Made by a program: the position numbers and the translations under genes | NCBI RefSeq assembly: GCF_038050405.1 | Contig: NZ_CP150900.1 | Coordinates: forward strand, 2,108,001-2,172,000 | Length of the DNA stretch: 64,000 nt | Origin: Paraburkholderia sp. IMGN_8 | Lineage (GTDB): Bacteria; Pseudomonadota; Gammaproteobacteria; Burkholderiales; Burkholderiaceae | Reading direction: 5' to 3' | Shown: piece by piece, positions 55,108-63,897 of the stretch | How the letters are laid out: every line of letters begins with the position of its first letter | How positions within the stretch are numbered: the stretch's first letter is position 1 | The notes under the pieces: model-generated | Told to the model about the DNA's origin: nothing | Databases searched by the model: none | Seen by the model: only the letters and a program-made list of their open reading frames with translations

Positions 55108-56037
55108 TCAAGCCACCGCTTCCCGCCCAGCACCTCCAGTCAACGAAACAATAAAATCAAAAAACGCACGAACCTTAGCCGGCGGATGATGCCGCGAAGG
55201 ATAAAGCGCATACAGCGGATAAACCTCATCCCCCCAGTCGGGAAACAACTCAACCATCTTCCCATTGGCAAGCAACGACTCCGCCCCCAGCGCAAGAATC
55301 TGCGCGACGCCTTGCCCGGCAACACACACACTATGCAAAGTACCGACATCATTCACCGTAAGCCGCCCCTGCGGGGCAATCACAATCTTCTTGCGGCCGC
55401 GATGAAACTCCCAGCTAAACGGATAACCGGTCAGCGGATCACGAAACTTGATACACACATGCTTGCCGTTTTCGAGTTCGGCTGGGCTCGACGGATGTCC
55501 ATGCTTCTTCAGATATGACGGCGCGGCAACGGTCAAAATCCGCGTGTCGAGAAGCTTGCGCGCGATCAGCGTCGAAACCGGCGGGTCGCCGAAACGAACA
55601 GCGAGGTCGAAACCGTCAGCAACCATATCGCCCAATTGATCGCGCGTGATCAACTCGAGTTGCAGATCAGGATGCTTGTCGATAAAGCCGCCCAGCCGCG
55701 GGCCCAGCACGAGGCGCGAAAAGAACGGGTCCATGTTCACGCGCAAACGTCCGTGAACCGCAGTCGCGCCTCGCGCCGCCGATGCCGCCGCTTCCTCCAG
55801 GCCGCCGAGCAGCGGCACGATCTGTTCGTAGAAGCGCCGGCCCTCGTCGGTCAGCATAACCGAGCGCGTGGTGCGGTCGAATAGCCGGATGCCCAGGCGC
55901 GCTTCGAGTCGCGCGACCGAGCGGCTTACGCCGGACTGCGACATATCAAGTGCTTCGCCCGCCGCCGCAAAACTGCCGCTGTCGACGATCGCCGTCAACA
56001 CGCCCATGCCGTTCAGCATTCGCTCGTCAAATGGCAT
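55108..56037 (-). CDS. LysR-family transcriptional regulator
   Basis: A 309-residue LysR protein: LNGMGVLTAIVDSGSFAAAG, then MSQSGVSRSVARLEARLGIR and FDRTTRSVMLTDEGRRFYEQ; effector domain with MVADGFDLAVRFGDPP. It is complete. Its 3' end, next to repeat copy C, is strongly T-rich on the coding strand (about 40% T in the last 60 bases examined at 55141-55200). Its target may be the decayed SDR gene upstream (divergent, 255 bases away). Confidence 0.88.
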   Translation of the reverse strand: MPFDERMLNGMGVLTAIVDSGSFAAAGEALDMSQSGVSRSVARLEARLGIRLFDRTTRSVMLTDEGRRFYEQIVPLLGGLEEAAASAARGATAVHGRLRVNMDPFFSRLVLGPRLGGFIDKHPDLQLELITRDQLGDMVADGFDLAVRFGDPPVSTLIARKLLDTRILTVAAPSYLKKHGHPSSPAELENGKHVCIKFRDPLTGYPFSWEFHRGRKKIVIAPQGRLTVNDVGTLHSVCVAGQGVAQILALGAESLLANGKMVELFPDWGDEVYPLYALYPSRHHPPAKVRAFFDFIVSLTGGAGREAVA

Positions 56038-56291
56038 GGTGGTATGCCCTTATGTTGGATTCCATGCGTCACATGCTAACGCGAAAGCGCGTTTTAACGT
56101 AGGGCATAGCGTCGCCAAAAGCCATCCAGAAGGCTTGATAGATGACGCGCCGTCATGAGCGGATTGACAGCCACGTTATCGCGTCAGGCGCCCAGTTGGC
56201 GCTAATCTGAGTGAATTCGCCGGATGCACGATTCAATGCGGTTCTCGCCATGCGTCAGGCATATTTCTACTGATCACTGGAGAACGTTGTC

Positions 56292-56734
56292 ATGTCCCGC
56301 ATCTTTATTACCGGTTCCGCCGATGGACTCGGCCAGATGGCCGCGCGCCTCCTGATCGACGCCGGACATCAAGTGGTATTGCATGGGTGAAGCGCCACGC
56401 GCGCCCACGACGCAATGAAGGCCGTACCGGACGCGGAAACTGCTGTAGCAGGCGATCTGTCCAGTATTGCGGCAACGGTCGCGCTAGCGGAACAGGTGAA
56501 CCGGCTCGGCCGCTTCGACGCCGTGATGCATAACGCGGCGGTCGGCTATCGCGATCCGCGCCGAAAACCCGGGTGTGGCTCACGGTCAGCGATGAACCGG
56601 CGGCCACCGTCAGCGGTGGATATTTCTATCACATGGAACCGCGCGAGCCGCATTCGGCCGTGTATGACGTCGCCGTGCAAGACCGTTTGATCGAAGCCTG
56701 CAAGCGATTTTCCGGCATCCGCTTGCCGGACTGA
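56292..56734 (+). pseudogene. SDR-family oxidoreductase, broken
   Basis: Starts MSRIFITGSADGLGQMAARL with the Rossmann TGxxxGxG motif, then meets an in-frame TGA at 56388 (probably from CGA, Arg). The same frame continues as SATRAHDAMKAVPDAETAVA and on to MHNAAVGYRDPRR (the NAA motif). After that the reading frame shifts and a large middle part, including the YxxxK active site, is missing. The C-terminal part resumes in another frame with SGGYFYHMEPREPHSAVYDV and ends IRLPD. So there is a nonsense codon, a deletion and a frameshift. Product: none expected. Confidence 0.85.
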
Positions 56735-56754
56735 GAAAGCCGCCTCGCAGGTAT

Positions 56755-58158
56755 TCAGCGGCCCGCGCCCTGTGCCGCAGGCGAGCGCGCCGTGCTGGTG
56801 GCCGGCGCTTCTTCGTCGAGATGACGAAACACCCACGCCGACACCAGCGTAATCACGCCGACGCAAACGAAACTCAAGCGAAAGCCGAGCGCGGCCGAAC
56901 CCCATTGCGCGGAAAACAGATTCACCAGTGCGCCGCTGATCGATACGCCCAGTCCCATCGCCAGCATCTGGACCATGGAAAACAGACTGTTGCCGCTTCC
57001 GGCGTCTTCATGCGAAAGGCCTTTGAGCGTGACGCTGTTCATCGCCGCGAACTGCATCGAGGCGGCCGCGCCGAACACCATCAGAATCGCGATTTCGACC
57101 ACGACCGGCGTGCCGCGCGAAATCAGCGCGAACGCGACGATCGACGCGCCCACGATCACCGTGTTGACGAGCAAAAACGTGTCGTAGCCATAGCGGCGCA
57201 CGAGCGGCGCAATCCAGCGTTTCGCGACGGCGCCGGCCAGCGCGGCGGGCAGCATCATCAAGCCGGAATGGAGCGGCGTATAGCCCAGTTGCAACTGCAT
57301 CAGTAACGGCAGCAGGAACGGCACGGCGCTCGCGCCGATACGGCACAGCAGATTACCGATCAGCCCCACGCTGAAGTTCGGCTCGCTGAAGAGCGCAAGT
57401 TTGAAGAGCGGGTTGCGGCGGCGCCGTGCGTGCGGAATGTAAGCGAGGGCGCTGACGACCGCGAGCGCAAAGAGGCCCGCCGACCATGCCGCCCGATGGA
57501 TCTCTACCGGCGCATCCACCGCTAGCGAAAACGCGATCATGCACAGCGACAGCAGCCCACAGCCGGCGAAGTCGAACGGCGGCGCCTCAGTGGTCCCATG
57601 CTGCGGCAAAAACCGCTGTACCGCATACAGGCCGACCACGCCGATCGGCACATTGATCAGAAAGATCCAATGCCAGCTGATCGCTTGAACGAACCAGCCG
57701 CCGAGCGTCGGTCCGACAATCGGCCCGAGTTGACCGGAAACCGAAATGAAAGCCAGCGCCGATACGTATTGCTCGCTGGAAACGCTGCGCAGTACCGCGA
57801 GCCGTCCTATCGGCAGCAGCATCGAACCGCCCAGGCCTTGCAGCACTCGCGCCATGACCAGTTGACCGAGCGTATGCGCGCTCGCGCAGCAGATCGAACC
57901 GAGCACGAACACGAGGATCGCCGCGAAATAGACACGCCGCGTGCCGAAGCGGTCGGCGAGCCAGCCAGAGGCGGGTGTGAGCATCGCCATGGTCAGCGTG
58001 TAGGCAACCACGATCGGCTGCATCGCGAGCGGCGGGACGTGCAGGCTGTTCGCAACCGACGGCAACGCGGTGTTGACGATCGTCGTGTCGAGCGCCTGCA
58101 TGAAGAAGCCGGCGGCGACGATCCAGAGCAACGCGGTGTGGGAGGAATCCTTGGTCAT
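56755..58158 (-). CDS. MFS multidrug efflux transporter (DHA2, MdtD-like)
   Basis: A 467-residue membrane protein with 14 predicted helices. Motifs: LDTTIVNTALPSVANSLHV at helix 1, GWLADRFGTRRVYFAAILVF (motif A) and LGPIVGPTLGGWFVQAISWH (motif C of efflux pumps), then WRWIF-like WHWIFLINVPIGV. It exports drugs or toxic metabolites using the proton gradient. It is divergent from a LysR gene with two dyads between them and convergent with the SDR pseudogene. Confidence 0.9.
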   Translation of the reverse strand: MTKDSSHTALLWIVAAGFFMQALDTTIVNTALPSVANSLHVPPLAMQPIVVAYTLTMAMLTPASGWLADRFGTRRVYFAAILVFVLGSICCASAHTLGQLVMARVLQGLGGSMLLPIGRLAVLRSVSSEQYVSALAFISVSGQLGPIVGPTLGGWFVQAISWHWIFLINVPIGVVGLYAVQRFLPQHGTTEAPPFDFAGCGLLSLCMIAFSLAVDAPVEIHRAAWSAGLFALAVVSALAYIPHARRRRNPLFKLALFSEPNFSVGLIGNLLCRIGASAVPFLLPLLMQLQLGYTPLHSGLMMLPAALAGAVAKRWIAPLVRRYGYDTFLLVNTVIVGASIVAFALISRGTPVVVEIAILMVFGAAASMQFAAMNSVTLKGLSHEDAGSGNSLFSMVQMLAMGLGVSISGALVNLFSAQWGSAALGFRLSFVCVGVITLVSAWVFRHLDEEAPATSTARSPAAQGAGR

Positions 58159-58223
58159 TGGGAGGGCGAGGGTACGGCGTGAGGCCGTGCCCCGGGCAAT
58201 CGTTCGGGGATTCCGTCATCTTA

Positions 58224-58239
58224 TTGACATCATGGTCAA
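58224..58239. promoter_or_regulatory. Dyad near the MFS gene promoter
   Basis: TTGAC and GTCAA separated by six bases, between the MFS gene and its divergent LysR regulator. It may be a second LysR site or overlap a -35 element. Confidence 0.45.
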
Positions 58240-58267
58240 TCGGGAACCCCACTAGGGATGCTGACTG

Positions 58268-58286
58268 TTATCGACTTTGCCGATAA
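58268..58286. promoter_or_regulatory. LysR-type operator between MFS and LysR genes
   Basis: TTATCG and CGATAA around seven bases; this fits the T-N11-A pattern (starting at the second T). It is 19 bases before the LysR start, a position suited to autorepression. Confidence 0.6.
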
Positions 58287-58304
58287 CCAGGGCGACAATG
58301 GCGC

Positions 58305-59165
58305 ATGCTCAATCCCATCTGGCTTAAGACCTTCGCGACGGTGGCCGGCTGCCATAGCTTTACCGAGGCAGGGCGGCAGCTCGAACTGACGCAGTCGAGC
58401 GTCAGCGAACACATTCGCCGGCTCGAACAGAGCGTCGGCCGGCGGTTGTTCGTGCGCGATACCCACTCACTTGCCATGACACCGGACGGCGAGGCCATGC
58501 TCGCGCACGCCAGCGTGATCCTGCAGGCGCTGGCGCGGGCCGAATCGCAGTTTCGCGCGCCGCGTCTGAAGGGGCGAGTGCGGCTCGGCTCGTCGGACGA
58601 TGTCGCGCTCGGGCCGCTGCCGACCGTGCTGGCGGCGTTTCGCGACGCGCATCCCGATGTCGAGCTGGAAATCACCATCGGCATGACCGGCAGGTTGTAC
58701 GAATTGCTGGACGCGGGGTCGATCGATCTGCTGGTCGGCAAGCGCCGTCTGGGCGACCGCCGCGGCGTGCCGCTGTTCACCGGGCGGCTGGAGTGGCTGG
58801 CGCGAATCGGCACGCGTGTCGACCTGACGCAGCCGCTGCCGCTGATTCTGGTCGCCGAGCCGAGCGTGACGCGGGCGGTCGTGCTCGATGCTCTCGCCGA
58901 AGCCGGCTTTAGCTGGCAGGTGGTGTGCACCAGCAGCAGTCACGCGGGCTGCATCGCGGCCGCCCGCGGTGGGCTGGGGATCACGGTGCGCCCGCAGTAT
59001 CTCGCCGCGCGCGGCCTCGCGCCACCGCTGAACGCCGCCAGTCTGCCGACGCTGCCATCGGTGGAATTCATCGCGCTGGCGGCCAAACGGCTCAGCCGTC
59101 CGGCGGGCACGTTGCTGCAACTGCTGCACGACAGCGATCTGCGCGGTTCGTGGATCGGCGAGTAG
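58305..59165 (+). CDS. LysR-family regulator divergent from the MFS pump
   Basis: A 286-residue LysR protein. The N-terminal domain is WLKTFATVAGCHSFTEAGRQ, then LELTQSSVSEHIRRLEQSVG and LFVRDTHSLAMTPDGEAMLA; the effector domain begins VRLGSSDDVALGPLPTVLAA. It is likely the local regulator of the MFS pump by divergent arrangement. It is convergent with the adenosine deaminase gene. Confidence 0.88.
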   Translation: MLNPIWLKTFATVAGCHSFTEAGRQLELTQSSVSEHIRRLEQSVGRRLFVRDTHSLAMTPDGEAMLAHASVILQALARAESQFRAPRLKGRVRLGSSDDVALGPLPTVLAAFRDAHPDVELEITIGMTGRLYELLDAGSIDLLVGKRRLGDRRGVPLFTGRLEWLARIGTRVDLTQPLPLILVAEPSVTRAVVLDALAEAGFSWQVVCTSSSHAGCIAAARGGLGITVRPQYLAARGLAPPLNAASLPTLPSVEFIALAAKRLSRPAGTLLQLLHDSDLRGSWIGE

Positions 59166-59219
59166 CAGGGCGCTCACCTATGGCGTTGCCGCGGGCCGTT
59201 ACCGCAGGCTTTCGGCAAC

Positions 59220-60317
59220 TTAATCCGCCAACTTCGCTGCCAGCGCATCGAATTCCGCGTCCCACGCCGCGCGCCATGTGTTGCGTGTGGCTTCATCGAT
59301 CCACGCACCGTCGATACCGTTCAACATGAACTGCCGCAATTCGGCGGTGCTGAAGCCGAAGTGGCTATACATCAACTGCCAGGCTTCGCTCGGCGTCACT
59401 TTGTGCAGCGTCGGGTCGTCGGTGTTCGGATGGATTTTCAGGCCGAGTCCCGGCATGAGCCGCAACGGATGCTGTTCGGCCCAGTCTTGCGGCGCGAGCG
59501 TGCGCAGGTAGTACGAATTAGTCGGCACCACGGTGAACACGATGCCGCGCTCGGCGTATTGCGCGGCCAACTGCGGATTGTCGACGATCGTATAGCCGTG
59601 GTCGATCCGGTCGCATTGCAGCAGATCGACGGCGGTCTCGACATTGCGCCACGGCATGCCGAATTCGCCTGCATGCGCGGTGGTTTTGAAGCCCGCGTGG
59701 CGGGCGTTGCGATACGCCTTCCAGAACAACTCAGGCGGCCGGTTGTTTTCGCGGTAGTCGATGCCGAGCCCCACCACTTCATTCGCACGGTGCGCGCTCA
59801 TCCAGTCGACCAGCGCGACCGCTTCGTCGGGATCGGCTTCGCGGTCGATGCTCGGAATCAGCCGCGCGCTGATGCCGAAGTCGCGCGCGGCGTCGCGAAT
59901 CGCGGCAACGATCGCCGCTTGCGCATCGGCGTACGGAATCTTCGACACACGCACCGTACCAGTAGGATTCCAGAAGAATTCGCTATGGCGAACTTGATGC
60001 ACCGATGCATCGGCGAGGTATTCGTAGGCGATGCGATGCAGGTCGTCGGCTTGCGTCAGCAAATGTTCGTCGAGCGCGCGCAGCACGCGCAGCACGCCGA
60101 CCGGTTTTTCACCGCGCGTATAGAACGCGTCGATCTCTTCACGTGTGATCGGCGCGTTGCTTTTTTCCGCCAGCGCAATGAAGGTGTCATGACGCACCGC
60201 GCCGAGCAGATGGCAATGCAGTTCCACCTTCGGGAGGGCGGTGAAAAACGCGCGATGCGCGTCGGTCAGCGTGATGCCGGTGCGCGATGCCGGCACCTTG
60301 CCAGATGTCTCTTTCAT
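59220..60317 (-). CDS. Adenosine/adenine deaminase
   Basis: A 365-residue amidohydrolase. Zinc ligands: LPKVELHCHLLGAV (H34 and H36), TTAHAGEFG, then RIDHGYTI and HPNTDDPTL with the catalytic acidic pair. It turns adenosine (or adenine) into inosine (or hypoxanthine). The start MKETSGKVP at 60317 is the first ATG; a TTG nine codons earlier is less likely. It lies 76 bases after the purine permease gene on the same strand, so it is probably in one operon with it. Confidence 0.88.
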   Translation of the reverse strand: MKETSGKVPASRTGITLTDAHRAFFTALPKVELHCHLLGAVRHDTFIALAEKSNAPITREEIDAFYTRGEKPVGVLRVLRALDEHLLTQADDLHRIAYEYLADASVHQVRHSEFFWNPTGTVRVSKIPYADAQAAIVAAIRDAARDFGISARLIPSIDREADPDEAVALVDWMSAHRANEVVGLGIDYRENNRPPELFWKAYRNARHAGFKTTAHAGEFGMPWRNVETAVDLLQCDRIDHGYTIVDNPQLAAQYAERGIVFTVVPTNSYYLRTLAPQDWAEQHPLRLMPGLGLKIHPNTDDPTLHKVTPSEAWQLMYSHFGFSTAELRQFMLNGIDGAWIDEATRNTWRAAWDAEFDALAAKLAD

Positions 60318-60393
60318 GTCGGTATGGTTGTCGGTAAAGCTCAAAAGCGTTTAGTGCGAATGCAATATGAAACGTGGAGCGAAGGCGCGATGC

Positions 60394-61770
60394 TCAGTGC
60401 GGTTTGACCACGGTATAGAAGTAGTAGCCGAGCGGCACGGCAAGCACATACAAGCCCCAGGGCACTTCGCGCAGACGCCCGGCGAGCAGCTTGACGAGCA
60501 CATAGCACAGCAGGCCGCCCGCGATCCCGGTGCCGAAGCTGTTCGACATCAGCGTGAGCAGCACCATCGAGAGAACCGGTAGCGAGTCGCTGAAATCGTC
60601 GAAATGCGTGTGGCGGATCGTGCTGAACATCGACAGGCCGATCAGAATCAGCGCCGGCGCGGTCGCTTCTTTCGGAATCGCGAGAGCCACCGGCACGAAC
60701 AGCAGCATCAGCGCGAACATCGCGGCGGCGGCGAGCGACGACAAACCGCTGCGTCCGCCTGCTTCAACGCCCGCTGCGGATTCGATCAGCGCGGTGAGCG
60801 CCGGAATGCCGAACACAGGGCCGAGCGTCGCGGCGATCGAATCGACGAGGAACGGCCGGTTGATGTTCGGCAGATTCGCGTTTTCGTCGAGCAGATCGGC
60901 TTTTGCGCCGACCGCGAGGGTGGTACCGAGCGTCGAGAAAAACTCCGCCGCGAAGAACACGAACAGATACGGAATTGCCGCGACGCTCAACGCGCCGGCG
61001 ATGTCGAGCTTGAAGGCGATCGGCGCGATGCCATGCGGCCACGACAGCAGCGACGCAGGCCAATGCGTGACGCCGAGCGGCACGCCGGCGCCGGCCGCAA
61101 TCAGGATCGCCCACAGGATGGCGCCGGGCACGCGGCGCCCTTGCAGCACGACGGCCGCGCCGAGGCCGATCAACGCCACCAGCGTGCCGGGTCGCGAGAA
61201 GTCGCCGAGCGCGAGTGCATTGGTTTTCGCGTTGGCGATCACCATTCCAGCGTTGCGAAAACCGAGCACCGCGATGAACAAACCGATCGACGCGCCGAGT
61301 CCGAGCTTGATCTGCGCCGGAATCAGCCGCACCACCAGACTGCGCGCGCCCACTAGCGTCAGGATCAGGAACAGCACGCCGGATACGAACGCGATACCCA
61401 GGCCCGTTTGCCACGCAACGTGTTCGCCCGCGAGCGTGATGCCGAGAATCACCGAGCCGCCGATGCCGGGGCCGACCAGAAACGGCAGGTTCGCATACAA
61501 CGCCATCAGTACGGTGCTCAGCACGAAGACGAGGATCGTCGCGGTGGTGGCCGCGCCGCGATCCATGCCGCCGCTCGCGAGCAGCGACGGAATGACCACC
61601 AGCAAATAGGCAGCCGCAAGAAACGACGTGATGCCCGCAATCGTTTCGGTACGCACGCTGGTCTTGCGTTCAGTCAGCGCGAAACGCCGTTCGAGCCAGC
61701 CGCCGCGCGCGACGTGCGCCGGTTTGCCGGCATTCGGCAATGAAGATTCGTTATTGATCAATTGATTCAT
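60394..61770 (-). CDS. Purine (adenine/guanine/hypoxanthine) permease, AzgA type
   Basis: A 458-residue membrane protein of the nucleobase-cation symporter 2, AzgA branch, with about 12 hydrophobic segments. Signatures: RTETIAGITSFLAAAYLLVV near the start, GPGIGGSVILGITLAGEHV, then FVFFAAEFFSTLGTTLAVGA and the ESAAGVEAGGRSGLSSLAAA segment. It imports purine bases by proton symport. It is divergent from a LysR gene 53 bases away and upstream of the deaminase gene. Confidence 0.9.
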   Translation of the reverse strand: MNQLINNESSLPNAGKPAHVARGGWLERRFALTERKTSVRTETIAGITSFLAAAYLLVVIPSLLASGGMDRGAATTATILVFVLSTVLMALYANLPFLVGPGIGGSVILGITLAGEHVAWQTGLGIAFVSGVLFLILTLVGARSLVVRLIPAQIKLGLGASIGLFIAVLGFRNAGMVIANAKTNALALGDFSRPGTLVALIGLGAAVVLQGRRVPGAILWAILIAAGAGVPLGVTHWPASLLSWPHGIAPIAFKLDIAGALSVAAIPYLFVFFAAEFFSTLGTTLAVGAKADLLDENANLPNINRPFLVDSIAATLGPVFGIPALTALIESAAGVEAGGRSGLSSLAAAAMFALMLLFVPVALAIPKEATAPALILIGLSMFSTIRHTHFDDFSDSLPVLSMVLLTLMSNSFGTGIAGGLLCYVLVKLLAGRLREVPWGLYVLAVPLGYYFYTVVKPH

Positions 61771-61823
61771 CCTGTAGCCATGCCATTTATACTGCTGCGC
61801 ATTGCGTCGATGCATTGCTCACC

Positions 61824-62744
61824 ATGACCGACCGTTCGTCCCTGCTGCCCGCGCTCACGCTGCGGCAAATCCAGTACTTCGTCACGCTTGCGCACGCGCG
61901 CAGCTTTACGCAGGCCGCGCAATCGCTCGCCTTGACGCAACCGGCCCTGACCGCTGCGATCCGCCAGATCGAATTCCTGCTCGGCGGTCCATTGTTCGCG
62001 CGTTCCGCGCATCGGCTGACGCTCACGCATGCGGGCGCCAGCGTGTTGCCGCTCGCGGAGCGTTTGCTCAATCAGGCGCGCGGTACCTTCGACGATATGG
62101 CGAGCACCTTCGCCGAGCGCGTGCAAACGGTGCGCATCGGACTGATTCCGTCGGCGGCGGCACGTTTGCTGCCCGCGCTTGCATCGTTGCGCAAGCAACA
62201 ACCGTCGTTGCGCTTCACGCTGAACGACATGCCGAACACCGCGTTGATCGACGCCGTGCGCGAGGGCGCCGCCGACTTCGGCGTCGGCGTGCATGAGCCC
62301 GATGCCGCGACGGCGGACAACGCCGCCGCGTTGCGCTATCAGGACCTGTTCGAAGACCAGATCGTCGTGGTGGTGCGGCGCGACGATCCGCTCGCGCAAC
62401 GCAGGAGCATTGCCTGGGCGAAGCTGGTCGGCCGCGATCTCGCGGTGTTCGTGCGCGGCAGCGTCAGCGATGCGTTGCAGCGCACCGGCGGCGCCGAAGG
62501 TTTGCAGCTGACGGTTGCGTATCGCGTCGAGTACACCGAGCCGCTGTACGAACTGGTGCGCAACGGCCTCGCGATCGCGGTGCTGCCGAGTCTCTACACG
62601 ATGCATCTGCACGACACGCAACTGGTCGCGCTGCGCCTCGACAAGCCGCGCGTGACGCGTTCGATTGCGCTGATCTCGCTCGCCGGCGACGATCGCGGAC
62701 CACACGTGCGTGCGTGCCGCGAGTGGATCGCCGCGCATATCTGA
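61824..62744 (+). CDS. LysR-family regulator of the purine cluster
   Basis: A 306-residue LysR protein starting MTDRSSLLPALTLRQIQYFV; HTH: FTQAAQSLALTQPALTAAIR followed by IEFLLGGPLFARSAHRLTLT; effector domain VRIGLIPSAAARLLPALASL. It is divergent from the purine permease gene, so control of the permease-deaminase pair is likely. The effector may be a purine or urate; this is inferred from context only. It is convergent with the nucleoside hydrolase gene. Confidence 0.88.
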   Translation: MTDRSSLLPALTLRQIQYFVTLAHARSFTQAAQSLALTQPALTAAIRQIEFLLGGPLFARSAHRLTLTHAGASVLPLAERLLNQARGTFDDMASTFAERVQTVRIGLIPSAAARLLPALASLRKQQPSLRFTLNDMPNTALIDAVREGAADFGVGVHEPDAATADNAAALRYQDLFEDQIVVVVRRDDPLAQRRSIAWAKLVGRDLAVFVRGSVSDALQRTGGAEGLQLTVAYRVEYTEPLYELVRNGLAIAVLPSLYTMHLHDTQLVALRLDKPRVTRSIALISLAGDDRGPHVRACREWIAAHI

Positions 62745-62770
62745 CGCCGTGCGAATCCTATGCATCAGAC

Positions 62771-63895
62771 TCACGGCAACGTCGCGAGACGCTCGCGCAG
62801 CGCGGCGTAGAAACCGTCCGCGTCGACTTCGGTGATCCACGTCGCGTTCGGTTTGCGGCCGCTGTGGCCGCTCCAATCCACCACCGTTTCGCCGAGCGTC
62901 CATTCGCCGGCGGTCTCTATCATCACGTTGACCTCGCGTCCCTTGAACAGCGACGGCTCGATCAGATAGCCGGTCGCGCAAGGGTCGTACATCGGCGCTT
63001 CATCGATGCCGCGACGACCCTTCTGATAGGCGACTTCCGCGGCCATGATGTCGGCGGCCATCGTGCCGCAGCGATTGCCGAGCGCGCGAATCGGCGCGAT
63101 TCGTGCCGGCGTGATCGCGGCTTTCACGGCAACGTCGCGCGGCAGCACGACGATCGGCACCCCGCTCGCAAAGACGACTTGCGCGGCTTGCGGATCGACA
63201 TAGATATTGAATTCGGCCGCCGGCGTGATGTTGCCGCGTTCGAAGAACGCGCCACCCATCAGCACGATTTCGCGGATGCCGTTGCGGACCTCGGGCGCTT
63301 CGATCAGCGCGGTGGCGAGGTTGGTCAAGGGGCCGGTCGCGCAAAGCGTCACGCTATGCGGCGGCGCCGCGCGCAGCGTGTCGATCAGAAAGGCGACGGC
63401 GTGCTGTGGGGCGAGCGGCGCGAGCGGTTCGTGCAGGGGCACGCCTTCGAGACCGGTCTTGCCGTGCACGTTGGCAGCGGTCACGAGTTCGCGCATTAGC
63501 GGCCGCGGACAGCCTGCGTACACCGGCAGCGTCTGCGTGCGTTCAGCCCAGTCGCGCACGATTCGCGCGTTGCGTTCGGTGAGATCGAGCGGCACGTTGC
63601 CCGCGACGGTTGTGATCGCGCGCACGTCGAGCCGGTCACTGGCGCCGAGCGCGAACATGATTGCAATCGCGTCGTCCTGACCCGGATCGCAATCGATGAT
63701 CACGCTGCGGCGCGTGCCAGTTTGCAAAGCTGCGGTGCTGGAAGACGCACCGCTCGATGCGGAAGCGGAACCTGAAGCACTAGCAGCACCGGCGGCGCTC
63801 GCCGTCATCGGCCACACCGACGCGCCCACCGCCAATCCCATCGCCGTGCGCAAGAACGCGCGCCGGTCCTCCGTTCGAGTGAAGGTGTTCATCAT
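62771..63895 (-). CDS. Nucleoside hydrolase, exported (Tat-type signal)
   Basis: A 374-residue inosine-uridine-preferring hydrolase. The N terminus DRRAFLRTAMGLAVGASVWP has a twin-arginine-like signal followed by an Ala/Ser-rich linker. The catalytic calcium site DCDPGQDDAIA is at 68-78, and VTLCATGPLTNLATAL and IVLMGGAFFERGNITPAAEF are family motifs. It would split nucleosides into base and ribose in the periplasm, giving purine bases for the nearby permease. Alternative start at 63892. A porin gene lies directly upstream on the same strand. Confidence 0.9.
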   Translation of the reverse strand: MMNTFTRTEDRRAFLRTAMGLAVGASVWPMTASAAGAASASGSASASSGASSSTAALQTGTRRSVIIDCDPGQDDAIAIMFALGASDRLDVRAITTVAGNVPLDLTERNARIVRDWAERTQTLPVYAGCPRPLMRELVTAANVHGKTGLEGVPLHEPLAPLAPQHAVAFLIDTLRAAPPHSVTLCATGPLTNLATALIEAPEVRNGIREIVLMGGAFFERGNITPAAEFNIYVDPQAAQVVFASGVPIVVLPRDVAVKAAITPARIAPIRALGNRCGTMAADIMAAEVAYQKGRRGIDEAPMYDPCATGYLIEPSLFKGREVNVMIETAGEWTLGETVVDWSGHSGRKPNATWITEVDADGFYAALRERLATLP

Positions 63896-63897
63896 CG

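Noticed and set aside
54570..55133. A 187-codon minus-strand frame within repeat copy C, and similar short frames in copies A and B
   Set aside because: Frames are broken differently in each copy, and the sequence is explained by nested inverted repeats. Such frames are probably the source of spurious hypothetical proteins.
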